From Nymphalis io (Eukaryota > Arthropoda > Insecta > Lepidoptera > Nymphalidae): a stretch of DNA of 64,000 nucleotides. How positions within the stretch are numbered: the first letter of the stretch is position 1; the number at the start of each line of letters is the position of its first letter. Position numbers and translations under genes: made by a program. The stretch covers positions 13,211,001-13,275,000 of the forward strand of contig NC_065888.1 in assembly GCF_905147045.1 (NCBI RefSeq). Reading direction: 5' to 3'. Below, piece by piece: positions 1-11,900 of the stretch. The notes under the pieces were generated by a model. It worked only from the letters and a program-made list of their open reading frames with translations, had not been told where the DNA came from and did not search any database.

Positions 1-365
1 CGACTCGTTGCCTAGTGCTAGTTTAATACATATTTATTTATAATAGCGATTTTGTTAGTCTTCTGCAGTCCGCGTGCATAAAGTACATTGTTCATTTTTC
101 ATTTAAGTTTTGTTTTATAGTCTAAACATACCTGAATTATTCCTTGGAATGTCCACTTCCCATTTGTTTATTTTTTTATCAATATTTTTGTATATATCTG
201 TTAAAAATATTTAGAGTTAAGTGAATCGCGATTTTTATTTTCAAGCGATAATAGTGCAAACACTACCACTTTCTTCGAACTAATTGTGTAGTTTAGCTGA
301 ACAGTCTTAATATGCCTTCTAAAATTCCTACAAATATTAGGTTATATGATATAACAGTAAACAGT
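1..365. other. AT-rich non-coding sequence
   Basis: I see no convincing exon, splice pair or repeat head here. It precedes the first recognised ARMC3-like exon, so it is probably intron of that gene, but this is inferred from position only. Confidence 0.4.
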
Positions 366-668
366 AACAGTAACAGCCTGTTAATGTCCCACTGCTGGGC
401 TAAGGCCTCCTCTCCCTTTTGAGGAGAAGGTTTGGAGCTTATTTTACCACGCTGCTCCAATGCGGATTGGTAGAATACACACGTGGCACAATTTCGATGA
501 AATTAGACACATGCAGGTTTCCTCACGATGTTTTCCTTCACCGTCAAGCACGAGATGAATTATAAACACAAATTAAGCACATGAAAATTCAGTGGTGCTT
601 GCCCGGATTTGAACCCACGATCATCGATTAAGATTCACGCGTTCTTACCAGTAGGCCATCTCGGCTTT
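366..668 (-). mobile_element. tRNA-derived SINE, family A (near full length)
   Basis: Read on the - strand, it begins with a tRNA-like head (box-A-like TGGCCTA.TGG and box-B-like GGTTCAAATCC) and ends in the family tail CAGCAGTGGGACATTAACAG. About a dozen copies of the same sequence occur in this window. This copy has several private substitutions, so it is older than the copies at 43854 and 55797. Confidence 0.85.
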
Positions 669-853
669 TTTTCTATGGGGACCACATTAAACTAAGTGAG
701 AGTGAGACAAGACTACTTGGAACAAATAATACACCGAAAATAAACCCTTATCTACTTTATTACTTACATTCACATTACTATATGATATATAATTATAGGT
801 TAGGTTATATGATATATAATTAGGTTATATGATATATTTGTAAACTTTATTAG

Positions 854-2930
854 AGTCGAAGCTGACGGTTTCACCATCAAGTCGAATACATTTTCCCTTA
901 ATGCTCGATGATTCAAATCTCCGGAATTATTTGCTGCGTTTGCGAATTTGGTTCGGCGATCCGTAAGTCCTGTTATTAATGTTATGCTAAAAGACTATTT
1001 TAATAAATTTTATATTCATCTATTTGCCTATTATAAATTTTAATATATTATTTGTATTTTAGCGCAAAATCATTGCATTATTTCGAAATAGAAGATGCAC
1101 ACTACGAAGTCAGGTAAGATGTTTGTAATTATATAAAATAGTCTTAATGATGACAGTGACATCGCTTTCAGCCATAAAACTCGCTACGGAGGAGATATTA
1201 TACACCGGTGCACTGTCTGTGTGTTCTCTTTCATATACATTTCATAAAACGGAAAGAGCTGATGCATTATCAGGACCAACTGTTTTAGATACTTTACGGG
1301 ACTTTAAACTGAATTTCGATATTTACTGAGAATTGATTGACAAAAAAATATCAACATAGTATTAAAAAAAGTGCGCGCAACTTACACACTACACTTGAAA
1401 GAAAATGTTATACCATTTTTATTCAGAAATTTTTCACATTTGACTTTGAATCTTCACCCCCAAATACCTTAACATGTAATATGAAAGGATAGGAAATTGT
1501 AGTGAACGAACAGTTTCTGTCAAATTCGGGCAATTAATCTAATAATTTAATAATATTACTTCAGACGTCAATCTTGTATAACAGATATCGAGACAAATGC
1601 GAGGAAGTTTCATCTTCCTTAAAGCAAAGAGCTCAGATGCTGGGCGAGTTTGTGGCGCAACAAATGAGCGGTTTGACTCAGGAACGTGACTGTTCCATGC
1701 CAAGCGTCAACTTACATTTGGCCGACCTGGTGGTAAATAATATGAGAATTCTTAGGTACAATGTAATAATTTGCTTATAAACCGTTCGCCTGGGAAAATA
1801 TCGTGTAATTTACCTTTGAAAAGATGTATAAGGACTTTGAATTGTTGTAATATGCTATCTTAGAAAGAAGGCTTATATAATTGTTATATATGTGGCACTT
1901 GCCTTTATATTTGGCACTGTCAATAACTTACATTGTTTATATTTATCTTTTATTTAACGGTATTATACTAATAACTAAAAGTGGAATTTAAATGAATCTA
2001 CTATTATATAAATAAGCACTAATATATTACATGCTTGTCTATTGTCTAGAAAGCGCTTAAATCGTGCGTGATTGGTATCGGGTACGTCCGATGTGGAGGA
2101 AAACTGGAGCGAGCGCTGTTGTACAAAGTGTTGGCGGACCGAGCTGGTCTCCCGTGCTCTTTGCACCGTGCGTGCAGCGCGCATACGTGGTGCGAAGTGG
2201 CGGTACCAGAATTGGGTCCAGTACGTATAGCTTTTATGACGAATCCACGGTTTTTTAATAGTAACGTTTAAGAGTTTTTAAAAGGTCCTGCAATCATTAT
2301 ATTTTCATACCAAGATTTGAAACCGGATAGCGGATCTATAGTTTCGAAAATTATTTTTTTTCATATCTAATTTATTAAGCAGATTATGTGCAATATTATA
2401 GAAGTCCATGCTCTTCACTAATAAATATCATTTACTAAATTATTATTTATTTAAAATAGGTAGCCCAACAAATGTCCCATTTGATGGTCACCACTGCCCA
2501 TAGACATTGACACTGTACGAAATACTGACATAACCAATGCAACACCAATCTTGGGAACTAAGATATTATGTGCGGAACCGGAACACAAAAATATTAAATA
2601 TTACTGTTAATAAATAAATAGTAATAATAGTGATATATAATTTCAACTAATTATTCGTTATGCAACTTAGCTATTGTTAATACTAACTTATAACCTACAA
2701 TAATATTTCAGAACGAAGAATTTAATGAGAATGAGAACTACCCCGCAGGACTTCTAAGAGCGAACTATGTGGTCGATCTAATGGAACATCCAGGGAAGCT
2801 TTTACCACGCAAGTCGCCTGAGGCAAGACGCGTGTGCGGCGGAGAATGTTCGCCGTACACTACGCGGGAAAAACACACTGAGTGCGATTGTGGCATTGGA
2901 AAACGGGAAATGAAATCAAATAAGTACTAG
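854..2930 (+). CDS. ARMC3-like protein, 3' exons (EDR1-type domain)
   Basis: These are the last exons of a multi-exon + strand gene. Supported pieces are 854-962, 1063-1113, an exon starting at 1172 (end unclear, perhaps 1207), 1565-1732, 2050-2220 and 2712-2930 (stop TAG). Junctions have AG/GT borders; the last three exons join in phase 0 and read through LHLADLV into KALKSCVIGIGYV, then RALLYKVLADRAGLPCSL. From family knowledge, that last block is typical of the EDR1 domain at the C-terminus of ARMC3 (armadillo repeat-containing 3), a protein linked to cilia and sperm in other animals. The final exon ends in a Cys-rich tail. The armadillo repeats would lie 5' of the window. The join between 1172 and 1565 is unresolved, so an exon may be missing. 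Function is inferred from the family. Confidence 0.7.
2458..2592 (-). repeat. Degenerate family B SINE-like fragment
   Basis: On the - strand it matches family B pieces: a GGAACACAA/TTGTGTTCC block, 'TTAGTTCCCAAG', and the terminal 'GACCA..AAATGGGACA' region. Many substitutions and gaps show it is old. It lies in the last intron of the ARMC3-like gene. Confidence 0.5.
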
Positions 2931-3474
2931 TTCAGCTGTTTATCGTACGGGCTATGCATTGATGAATGTACTGGTAGTAGAGCTACGCCGTTCTTCAGCT
3001 ATTCTACTGCCAAACGTATAGATATTGATTTGCAACAAGGAAAAGGGTCGTAACATCTTAGATATCATGGGTGACGCCTGCCATTGAGATTACCGCATTA
3101 AAGTAGAAGGCTTTTATTTATTTATAATATCAATAATACGTCACTGAGTACGTCGGGTGGCCCTTGTTCCTATCAGAAATAACAAAATGCTTCATATTTT
3201 AATGTACCTACTTCGCGTACACGATGAGATGAGTGTTTTTTTTTTAAATTAGATTCGAAAAAACAAGGCACCAATACAACGCAAGTGCCGTCAGGTTGTA
3301 TTTAATCGTGCGTTTGTGTTTATATATTTACGTTTGTATGTGTTTATATAATATGGACACAAGTGTGAAATCTGTTTGTTAATCAAAACATGTACTTGTA
3401 ATGTGTGGTTGACCAATGTAAACTTTTTCTTTATTGTTTGAAATATTTTAATATAAGTAATTTCAAGACAAAGA

Positions 3475-3480
3475 AATAAA
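3475..3480 (+). terminator. Candidate poly(A) signal for the ARMC3-like gene
   Basis: This is an AATAAA hexamer about 545 bases after the TAG at 2928-2930. Other A-rich hexamer variants occur nearby, so use of this one is inferred. Confidence 0.35.
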
Positions 3481-4092
3481 AGACAATTTGCATCAAAACA
3501 TTTTATTTTCAATTGCTACAAACACTGGCAGTATTTACGTTTTAAAATTAAAAATAAAATACATTCAACGAGGTATAATAAATACTTTAATTTGTTAAGT
3601 AATTTTAGGCACCAAAAGGCACATAAATCATAATGGACGGTTGGACGATCACAAACATTTCATCTTAAAACTATTATTGCCTCGACAATTTACAATTACT
3701 AAAATTTGACTCGACAATATTTCATTTAAAAATTATAATTTTTTAAACATACGCCGACTGCACTAAAAACCTTATATACTATGCATGTACTGTAAAATAG
3801 TTCATAATTAATACATATAAAAAATAATTATAAAATCAAAGTAGTCGGTAACTTAACAAAGTACAATTAAAAAAACATGTTTATTCATTCATAAGCGACA
3901 CATTAAAAACATAAAGTTTGTCAGTCTAAAGCACTTTAGCGATGGCAGCATTGTTATAAACGATCTTACGTGGTAAAATTAACTAACGGTGGTCAGAGAA
4001 CTGTTAAGATGACACAAAACATATATACGAACGATTTATGTGCACACAGGCACATCACAGATTACGGATACGGACAAGCGTGTGTAACTTCG
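3481..4092. other. Intergenic AT-rich stretch between convergent genes
   Basis: No open frame or recognisable repeat is supported. It lies between the 3' ends of the ARMC3-like gene and Gliotactin and may hold 3' UTR of either one. Confidence 0.4.
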
Positions 4093-4100
4093 CTCTATAT

Positions 4101-4529
4101 CAGTGTTTCCCAACGTGCCCACGCCCCACAGGGGGCAATTTGATAGTTGAGGGGGGCAATTTAAAAATGGACTCGACACGACTTTAATCCTTTCGTAAAT
4201 CATTTACAGTGATTTACTGATATAAAACAATGTGGAGACTTGAGATTAAAGCTAAGTAACTTGGAACCTAACATAAAATCTCTGTGCAGTAAGCATCAAG
4301 CGCAGGGATCGCACTAAATGAATATAGAAAAATCAATATTAAAATTATTTTGAATTTCAGTTTTTCATTATATGTTTTGAAATTTTACTTACGATGTTTT
4401 GATAACAATTTCATAGTGATTTCTTCCTAAAACTTATCATTTATATTTCTTAAGGGAACAAAACAATTATTAAAGGTTAAAAATTATACATGAGGTGGGG
4501 CATGGCCTATAAAAGGTTGGTATACACTT
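4101..4529. mobile_element. hAT-type MITE with 8-bp target-site duplication
   Basis: The left end CAGTGTTTCCCAAC and the right end (reverse complement AAGTGTATACCAACC) form imperfect terminal inverted repeats of the hAT pattern. The flanks are identical 8-mers, CTCTATAT at 4093-4100 and 4530-4537, and hAT elements duplicate 8 bp. The 429-bp body has no coding potential, so it is non-autonomous. An interior motif (GGGGGCAATTTGATAG) resembles the ends of ZBED-like hAT elements. Confidence 0.8.
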
Positions 4530-4537
4530 CTCTATAT

Positions 4538-5781
4538 CAATGTCAAAACATCACGCACACATGCACACTCTTTACGAATTGTCTTGTTCATGACGTGAGT
4601 TTGAGTAGTGACTACACTGGCGCCTCAAACATTTGAATAACAACTGTTTTAAGAAAAAATAACTGAATCGGATATGCTCGGATATTTCTAAAATATATAA
4701 ACGATGCCCTTAATCCCGCGTACTTGAATACTTAATACTCGAAGCCCCATTTTAAAATGATAGTTCATAATTTATTTAGTTACATTTCACGTTTTATATA
4801 ATATTACAATATAATTAAATATAAAAAAGATGTATTACTGCTGATTATTCGATATTTTTTTTTTTAATTTTTTAAGAATCATAATATTATTCTTTGTTTA
4901 AATAATTTCGATTTCAATGGCAGCAGGAGTAAAGATAAATAAACATCTTTGATCTTGAATTGACGTGACATCGTTAGCCGATATTTATATAATCTGTGGT
5001 GTCACTATGGATTAAAATGATAAAAAAGGCGTTTTGAATGTCAAAGGAGGTGTTAAATTAAAGCAAGTATTCATAAGTGAAGCCCATTCCAACTACACGA
5101 GTAAATACACATGGTCGAGACCATGAACTCACATTATCAAAAAAAATCGATATAAGTCAAATGGAAGTGTTTTATTTCAAATAAATATATATTAATCAAT
5201 ATCTGTTTGTGATATTTTTTGTAATTATTAGACGTAATAGAGATCGAAGACAAATATTTAAAATACTACTAATACGCTTACTTACTAAAATATACAAATA
5301 TGAACATATTAAATTAAAATTCAATATTCAAAGTATATAAATTTACAGTATTGCATAAATTGTAATTTTAATCAATAATATTGTATATACTACGTATATC
5401 ACGGAAATATGATATGTCGGACGGTAGCTGCCATATTGTGTGTACATGGATTTTTTGTGCATCTACGGAATACTAGTTTTAGCTCGTTAGTTTGCTCTCG
5501 TCATTGAAAGTACTCATCAAGAGCACTCGCGTGACATTTAATTGTCTAATACGGGCATTACTTTAGAGGATTCATAATTGTTATGTCACAAGATATATTT
5601 TCAATCGCCTGTCATTCCTAGAATAAAAGAACATAACACATACACATCAAACGCTTGCGACTTACGCCCGTATGTAACACATACTCCGATAAGGAATGTA
5701 AAGTACCACGCCTTCGATAAAATAGATTTAAAAAAAAGTAACGTATATTCCCGAAGAGTCTGTACCGGTCGCAGCGGTCGC
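4538..5781. other. Gliotactin 3' flank / probable 3' UTR
   Basis: No gene was found. A - strand AATAAA (plus-strand TTTATT at 5171-5176) lies about 606 bases past the Gliotactin stop and is a plausible poly(A) signal. Positions 4915-5075 are a diverged copy of the sequence at about 12655-12810 (shared CAATGGCA..GGAGTAAA and AAATAA blocks), so they belong to an unnamed old repeat. Confidence 0.45.
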
Positions 5782-5934
5782 TCACACGGTGGTCTGCGGC
5801 ACGCCGCGCACGAGCTGCGTGGTGGAGCGCGCGCGCGGCGCGGGCGACGGGCGGCGCGCGGCGCGCAGCGACAGCGCCGACTCGCTGGACGCCTCGGACG
5901 GCGCGTGCGACTGCAGCGTCGCCGGCTGGCTTAT
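5782..5934 (-). CDS. Gli: Gliotactin exon 14: cytoplasmic tail and PDZ ligand
   Basis: The acceptor CCGCAG precedes ATA AGC CAG, and the exon runs 50 codons to TGA at 5784-5782. It is Ser/Ala/Arg-rich and very GC-rich (GCGC runs), unlike the surrounding AT-rich DNA. The last residues, VRGVPQTTV, match the conserved gliotactin terminus; TTV-COOH is a class I PDZ ligand. The frame stays open up to 6036, but the phase-0 join to exon 13 and the pyrimidine-rich acceptor favour 5934. Confidence 0.85.
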   Translation of the reverse strand: MSQPATLQSHAPSEASSESALSLRAARRPSPAPRARSTTQLVRGVPQTTV

Positions 5935-8900
5935 CTGCGGACGACCGCCGGTCACGTGGTTATTGGAACGGCGCCGCGCAGTGTTATTACAGTAGCTAAC
6001 ATTTCGCAGACGGCCGTGTCGGCTCCTCGCGTACATCTGACGCGATACTTTGCGAATGTTGTGTACACTTATAATTGATATACATATCAGAAGTTGTTTT
6101 CTTCTCTGTGAATGTTATGTCTGCCACCGTTTAATATGCATATTGTTAGTGTTCCTATTAAATAAATAAATAAACATCTCGTCGTGTACTCGAGTTAAGG
6201 GAGCGTGCATACGGTGACGTCACTATTGGACCGGATGACGTGCGGTATTATTCGATCAGCGGCAAGAGTTCCGCGGGGCTCGGCTCTGCACCCACCCCGT
6301 CGTATAATCGAGTCTTAACAGTTAGTGTGGTCGTTGATGTGCGGTATTTAAATTCTCTTTTGTGCGATTACCGATCGAGTCAAAATATTTTAATTCAAAT
6401 ATACTATTACTAGTACAGTTGAATCATCATTTCTATGTAGCCTATTGAGCTATTGAGATTGGTTATAAAATCGAAATAAATTAAATGGCATGGTGTTATT
6501 TTAATTTTTCAGGATAATATTTAAAATATTCACCGTTCTCGTGAGTGTTTGCGGCGTCCTCTTAACGGGTACGTCTCGGTACTCGTATATATTGTCTCTG
6601 GAGCGCGAAGCGTTCTCTATGCCGCTCTCCTCCAGCTCGGGAACCATGAATATGTCACCGTTGTAGTACCTATCCGTTTCTCTGTTAACATTTAATATTG
6701 CAAGTCTTTAGACATTGTGGAAATGGATTAAGCGTAAATTGTTTACCCAAAATGGTTATAATGGTAAACGAAATCAAATCACTAGAACAGAGCTGATGAT
6801 CCTAAAACGGCTAAGCATAATTTCTCGAATCATAGCTAAGAAAATTCTCGATCAAGTTACCATACAAAAAAAAAACTGTTTATCCGTTTGGATGTTACTG
6901 TGTCACACGCAAATATTACGCCTATTGTCTTCATAAAGGTGTAAACTTTGCCAATAATCACATTTCGAGCAATTATCGAAATTTTTTGTTGGTCTGACAA
7001 AACTGGTGGTAGGGCTTTGTGCAAGCTCGTCTGGGTAGGTACCACCCACTCATCAGATATTCTACCGCAAAACAGCAATACTTGATATTGTTGTGTTCCG
7101 GTTTGAAGGGTGAGTGAGCCAGTGTAATTACAGGCACAAGGGACATAAAATCTTAGTTCCCAAGGTTGGTGGCGCATTGGATATGTAAGCGATGGTTGAC
7201 ATTTCTTACAATGCCAATGTCTAAGAGCGTTGGTGACCACTTACCATCAGGTGGCCCATATGCTCGTCCACCTTCCTATTCTATAAAAAAAAAAAAAAAA
7301 CATTTTATTGACCTAGTAACGTGACCAACGAATCAGTTTATGCATATAACGACACGTTCTCTATTATATTATAAATAAAGCACTGCGAACTTGGGCAAAA
7401 AGCAAATATACGGCGGTTTACAAAAATGCAGTATATAGGGAATTGACTAAAATAAATACACACATTAAATAAAATTCAACTCAACAGGACATGGAATGGA
7501 CAATTTCTGACAGATATAATCATAGACAAAAAAAGTTTTCAGTGAAGGTTTGATAAGTTAAGCAAATTAAAAATATATAGTGATTTTAGTGCAATTCTGT
7601 ATTAAGCAACAATGTATGTGTGCGTGAAACATCTATAATTACAGTAAATTTTACCTACATTGCCGGTATTAGTTTCCATTTTGGTGGTATAGCCCTGTTG
7701 TGAAATATTGTATTGTTAGTAATGAAGCGTTTTTGTTAGATGATGACTATATAATTTGGTGGGTTAATGATTTGGTTAAAATTTTATTTTACAAAGCATT
7801 TATAATATTGTTATTACAAAATATTCAATCAGACAATAGCAATTACATAATACATTTATTTTAGAAATTTAATGTTAGTAAAACTACTATGTTAAAAATA
7901 CTATTCACATATTGCGTATATCTGTTATGGGGATGTCAATTTGGGAGAAATATGTATGTAATAACAGCCTGTTAATGTCCCACTGCTGGGCTAAGGCCTC
8001 CTCTCCCTTTTGAGGAGAAGGTTTGGAGCTTATTCCACCACGCTGCTCCAATGCGGGTTGGTAGAATACACATGTGGCAGAATTTTAATGAAATCAAGAC
8101 ACATGCAGGTGTCCTCACGATGTTTACCTTCACCGTCAAGTATGAGATGAATTATAAACACAAATTAAGCACATGAAAATTCAGTGGTGCTTGCCCGGGT
8201 TTGAACCCACGATCATCGGTTAAGATTCACGTGTTCTAACCACTAGGCCATCTCGGTTTAGAAATATGTATACATAATTATTATCTTATTATTTAATATT
8301 GTTGATATTAATTATTAAGATATTTTTATTTCCAAATAAATGAAAAAAAAAAGTATTACTTGTACTTGTCCATTATAGAAAGCTAGATAAATAAATATAT
8401 GATATGATTTTATTTTTTGTTGTTAATAAAAAAATCGTCACCATATAAAGATCCCGTAATTTTTATTTCCTTACCTTTTAGCGTTCCTCCAGAGCATGCA
8501 GCAGACCACCAACAACACGATGAGGACGAGACAAGCGCTGGAGACCGACCAGAACGCTATTTGGAGAGGCTGCTTCGGTTCCCACCAGTACTGGAATACA
8601 GTACATCATTAATTAGATAGTCGGCCATGGTATTTTTTGCGTTGTCTGTTTATGTTGAAATATTTGTTTGTTATAGAAGGTATTTTTAAATTGTAAATTT
8701 TCGTTTAAGTCGAGTTACCTCTGTGAATGGTGGATACGTAGGCACGAGTCTTCCTATAACCGTGGGAAGGTACACGGTCCAGAAGGCTAGTTCAGTCTGC
8801 CTGTAGTTGAGTTGGATGCTCGAGTTGAAGGTCGTGTTCAGGTTTAAGTACCGGAGCTGTCCAGCCTTTGCCATCTCGAAGTGCAGGCCCAGGATACGGG

Positions 8901-11900
8901 AGCGGGTTGGGTTCCTGGAATATCGAAAGAATTAAGTAGAATTTGATAGGTTTGTTTAATTAATTATGCAATAGCTTTTACATTATTGCCTGATTCCCCG
9001 AATGCGTTCCTTAAGAGTGTTTATTAGCAATTCTCAAGAGCCTCGCAAACAAAGCGAGAAATAATACACACACACATATATATATATAAACACCGAAACT
9101 ATCTATGAACTTCCCCTCTTATAATTCAATCAAGGTTTAATTTGCTTTCAACAATTTTTGCGGAATCTGCAAGCTGAATAAGCAATACCATTGTCTAATG
9201 AGGCAGTTAACACTTCTATCACATATATAAATATTTATATTATTACTAGTTTCCGCCTGAGGCTTAACCCACGTGTGAGGAAAGGGGGGAGCGGGGTTCC
9301 TCGGGGTTCAAGCTGGCTGCGTACCAAATTTCATTTAAATCAGTTCAGTCATATATGAAAGCGTAATAGACAGACAATTATTTTGGCATTTATAATATTG
9401 GTATAAATAATTAAAACTTACCCAAATCTCGCGAAATCCGAATACGCCTTCATAAAGAAGTGGCTCATGTTCCTATCGTTCGGTGTCCAAGCTTGCCTGT
9501 CTATTCTGTGCCTCCTCGGGAAGAACTCCTGGTCCATGAAGGGAGCGCCCGACAGGAAGAAATGTTCAGTGTCGTGAGCGTACTGCCTCCAGTCCGGCCA
9601 GCCGAACGCCTCCACCGTCGTGTTCAGCACGTACATGTACACCGGCACGTTCTGCTCCAGCAGCAGCTTTACCATCTTGTCCGTCGGGGCGCGGTACAGG
9701 AAGTCCGAGAGAAACTGGAACGTTCGAATTACGTTAAAGAAACAAATAAATGAACGTATACACGTCAGTGTTTGGTATATATGTAGAGGTCGATGATCAC
9801 TGGTTATTGTTGGTGGTAAGTGTACATACAGCGGTCTATGTCGTGGGTTATCGGTGGTACGTGTTCAAAATTATGTTCGCGTGCTAGTCGCGCATGCCGC
9901 TAGCGGTGTGCGGCTCGGGGTGGTAGGTGTATATGTTACGATCTGTGTCGGGGGTATTGGTGGTAGGTGGTCACTCACGTGCACGTACTGGTCGCGCACG
10001 GCGCTGGCGTTGTGCGGCTCGGGGTGGTAGGTGTACATGTAGCGGATGGCCTCGTACACGCCACGCGGGTTCAGCGTGTAGTTGTATCGGAAGACGAACT
10101 CCTGCACCTTCTGGTTGAACCATCGCTCGTTTATCTCGTAGCCAGGGGCGAGGGATTCATTCGTATCTAAAACACAGGACATACTCAGACATTTTAATTT
10201 TTTTTATTGAGTTTTCTAGAAATCATCTCAAATAATAACGAATTTATTATTTCAATTAAAAAGAATCTCTCGGTGGCTTTGTGCAAGCTCGCCTGGGTAG
10301 GTACAACTCACTCATCAGATATTCTACCGCAAAACTCTTGAAGGGTGACTGGGCCAGTGTAACTACAAACACGAAGGAATTAACATTTTAGTTCCCAACG
10401 TTGGTGGCACATTGGCGATGTAAGGGATAGTTAATATTTCTTACAATGTCAAAGTCTATGGGCCTCGGTGACCACTTACCATCAGGATGCCCGTCCGCCT
10501 AATTCTATAAGAAAAAAGTTCTAAATTTTAACATCGTCTAAGGAATATAGAATTGCTTGCGCCTCTTAATTTAGTAACTGTCTACCGTTGTATTATCACC
10601 TCACAGGTATGTCAGAATTTCTGACCTATTACGCTTCATATGGTATATTTACCGAGAGCATTCGCGTGTAATATCTGAAACTCCTCCATACATAGAGTTT
10701 GTAAGGAATATAATACTAAATTTTCCAGTATCGATTTATTTACGGAATCAATCGCACACTTTAGGAAGTCTTTGTCAGACCTAATAAATCCTAATTCTTT
10801 CAATTTCCACTTCTCTGATGTTTTTGTTTTATTATTATTAATTTGTTCTGCTCTAATTGTTTTAGTTATAAGAGGAGAGCCTAGATGGCCTAGTGGTTAG
10901 GACGCGTGAATCTTAACCGATGATCGTGGGTTCAAACCCGGGCAAGCACCACTGAATTTTCATGTGCTTAATTTGTGTTTATAATTCATCTCGTACGTGA
11001 CGGTGAAGGAAAACGTCGGGAGGAAACCTGCATGTGTCTAATTTCATTAAAATTCTGCCATGTGTGTTCTACCAACCCGCATTGGAACAGCGTGGTGGAA
11101 TAAGCTCCAAGCCTTCTCCTTATAAAGGGAGAGGAGGCATTAGCCCAGCAGTGGGACATTAACAGGCTGTTACTATTATAAGTGGAAACTTCACTGGTAT
11201 GTGTGCTAACATTAATATCATAGTTTTAAGAATTAATGTACTATTTGTTTCCCAAATATAATAACTGAGAAACGAGCATTAGATCAGTGAACACGTCAAG
11301 GTGACCATTATGCAATGCATGTAATGTTACCACATCGAACGTTGCAATAGTCAGTGAGGTCAGTCAGTGCACTCTTGTAATATAACACGATGCAGTTTCT
11401 GTGGTTTGTCATTAGTAGAATAACTGATATTTGATATACATATGCATGTATGTATGACTGTAAGGCAACCTCCTTACAACAATAACGTTTACTAGCAATC
11501 AAAGTGTAAATTAAAAAATAAATGATATTAAAATTTTAAAAATAGAATTTAGTATTAATGATATTATAATTATATAATAATGTAATATATGTTCGTTAAA
11601 CATGAAATGAATTTTCTTGAAATTATGATGTGCATATGGGCGAAAATAGATAACTAATAAGCGAGTGTAAAGCTTGTATGTTGAATAAAGAATATGAATA
11701 AATAAAAATAATAATAATATCCTGGGACATTATTCACACACGGCCATCTGATCCCAAATTAAGCAGAGCTTGTGCTATGGAAACCAGACAACTGATATAC
11801 TACATATACTACTTTTCTTTTTTAAATACATACTTATATAGATAATTACACCCGGAATCAGGACAAACAGACATGTTCATGCACACAAAGGTCTGTCCTG

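Noticed and set aside
1147..1329. 60-codon + strand frame
   Set aside because: It reads through the exon beginning at 1172 in a different register from the flanking exons and has no similarity of its own.
6857..7240. 127-codon - strand open frame
   Set aside because: It lies inside the family B repeat, and the same frame recurs in the 12966 and 40112 copies, so it is an incidental antisense frame.
10872..10950. Possible tRNA genes at SINE heads
   Set aside because: Box A and B are present, but the sequences continue into repeated SINE bodies and lack proper acceptor-stem pairing.
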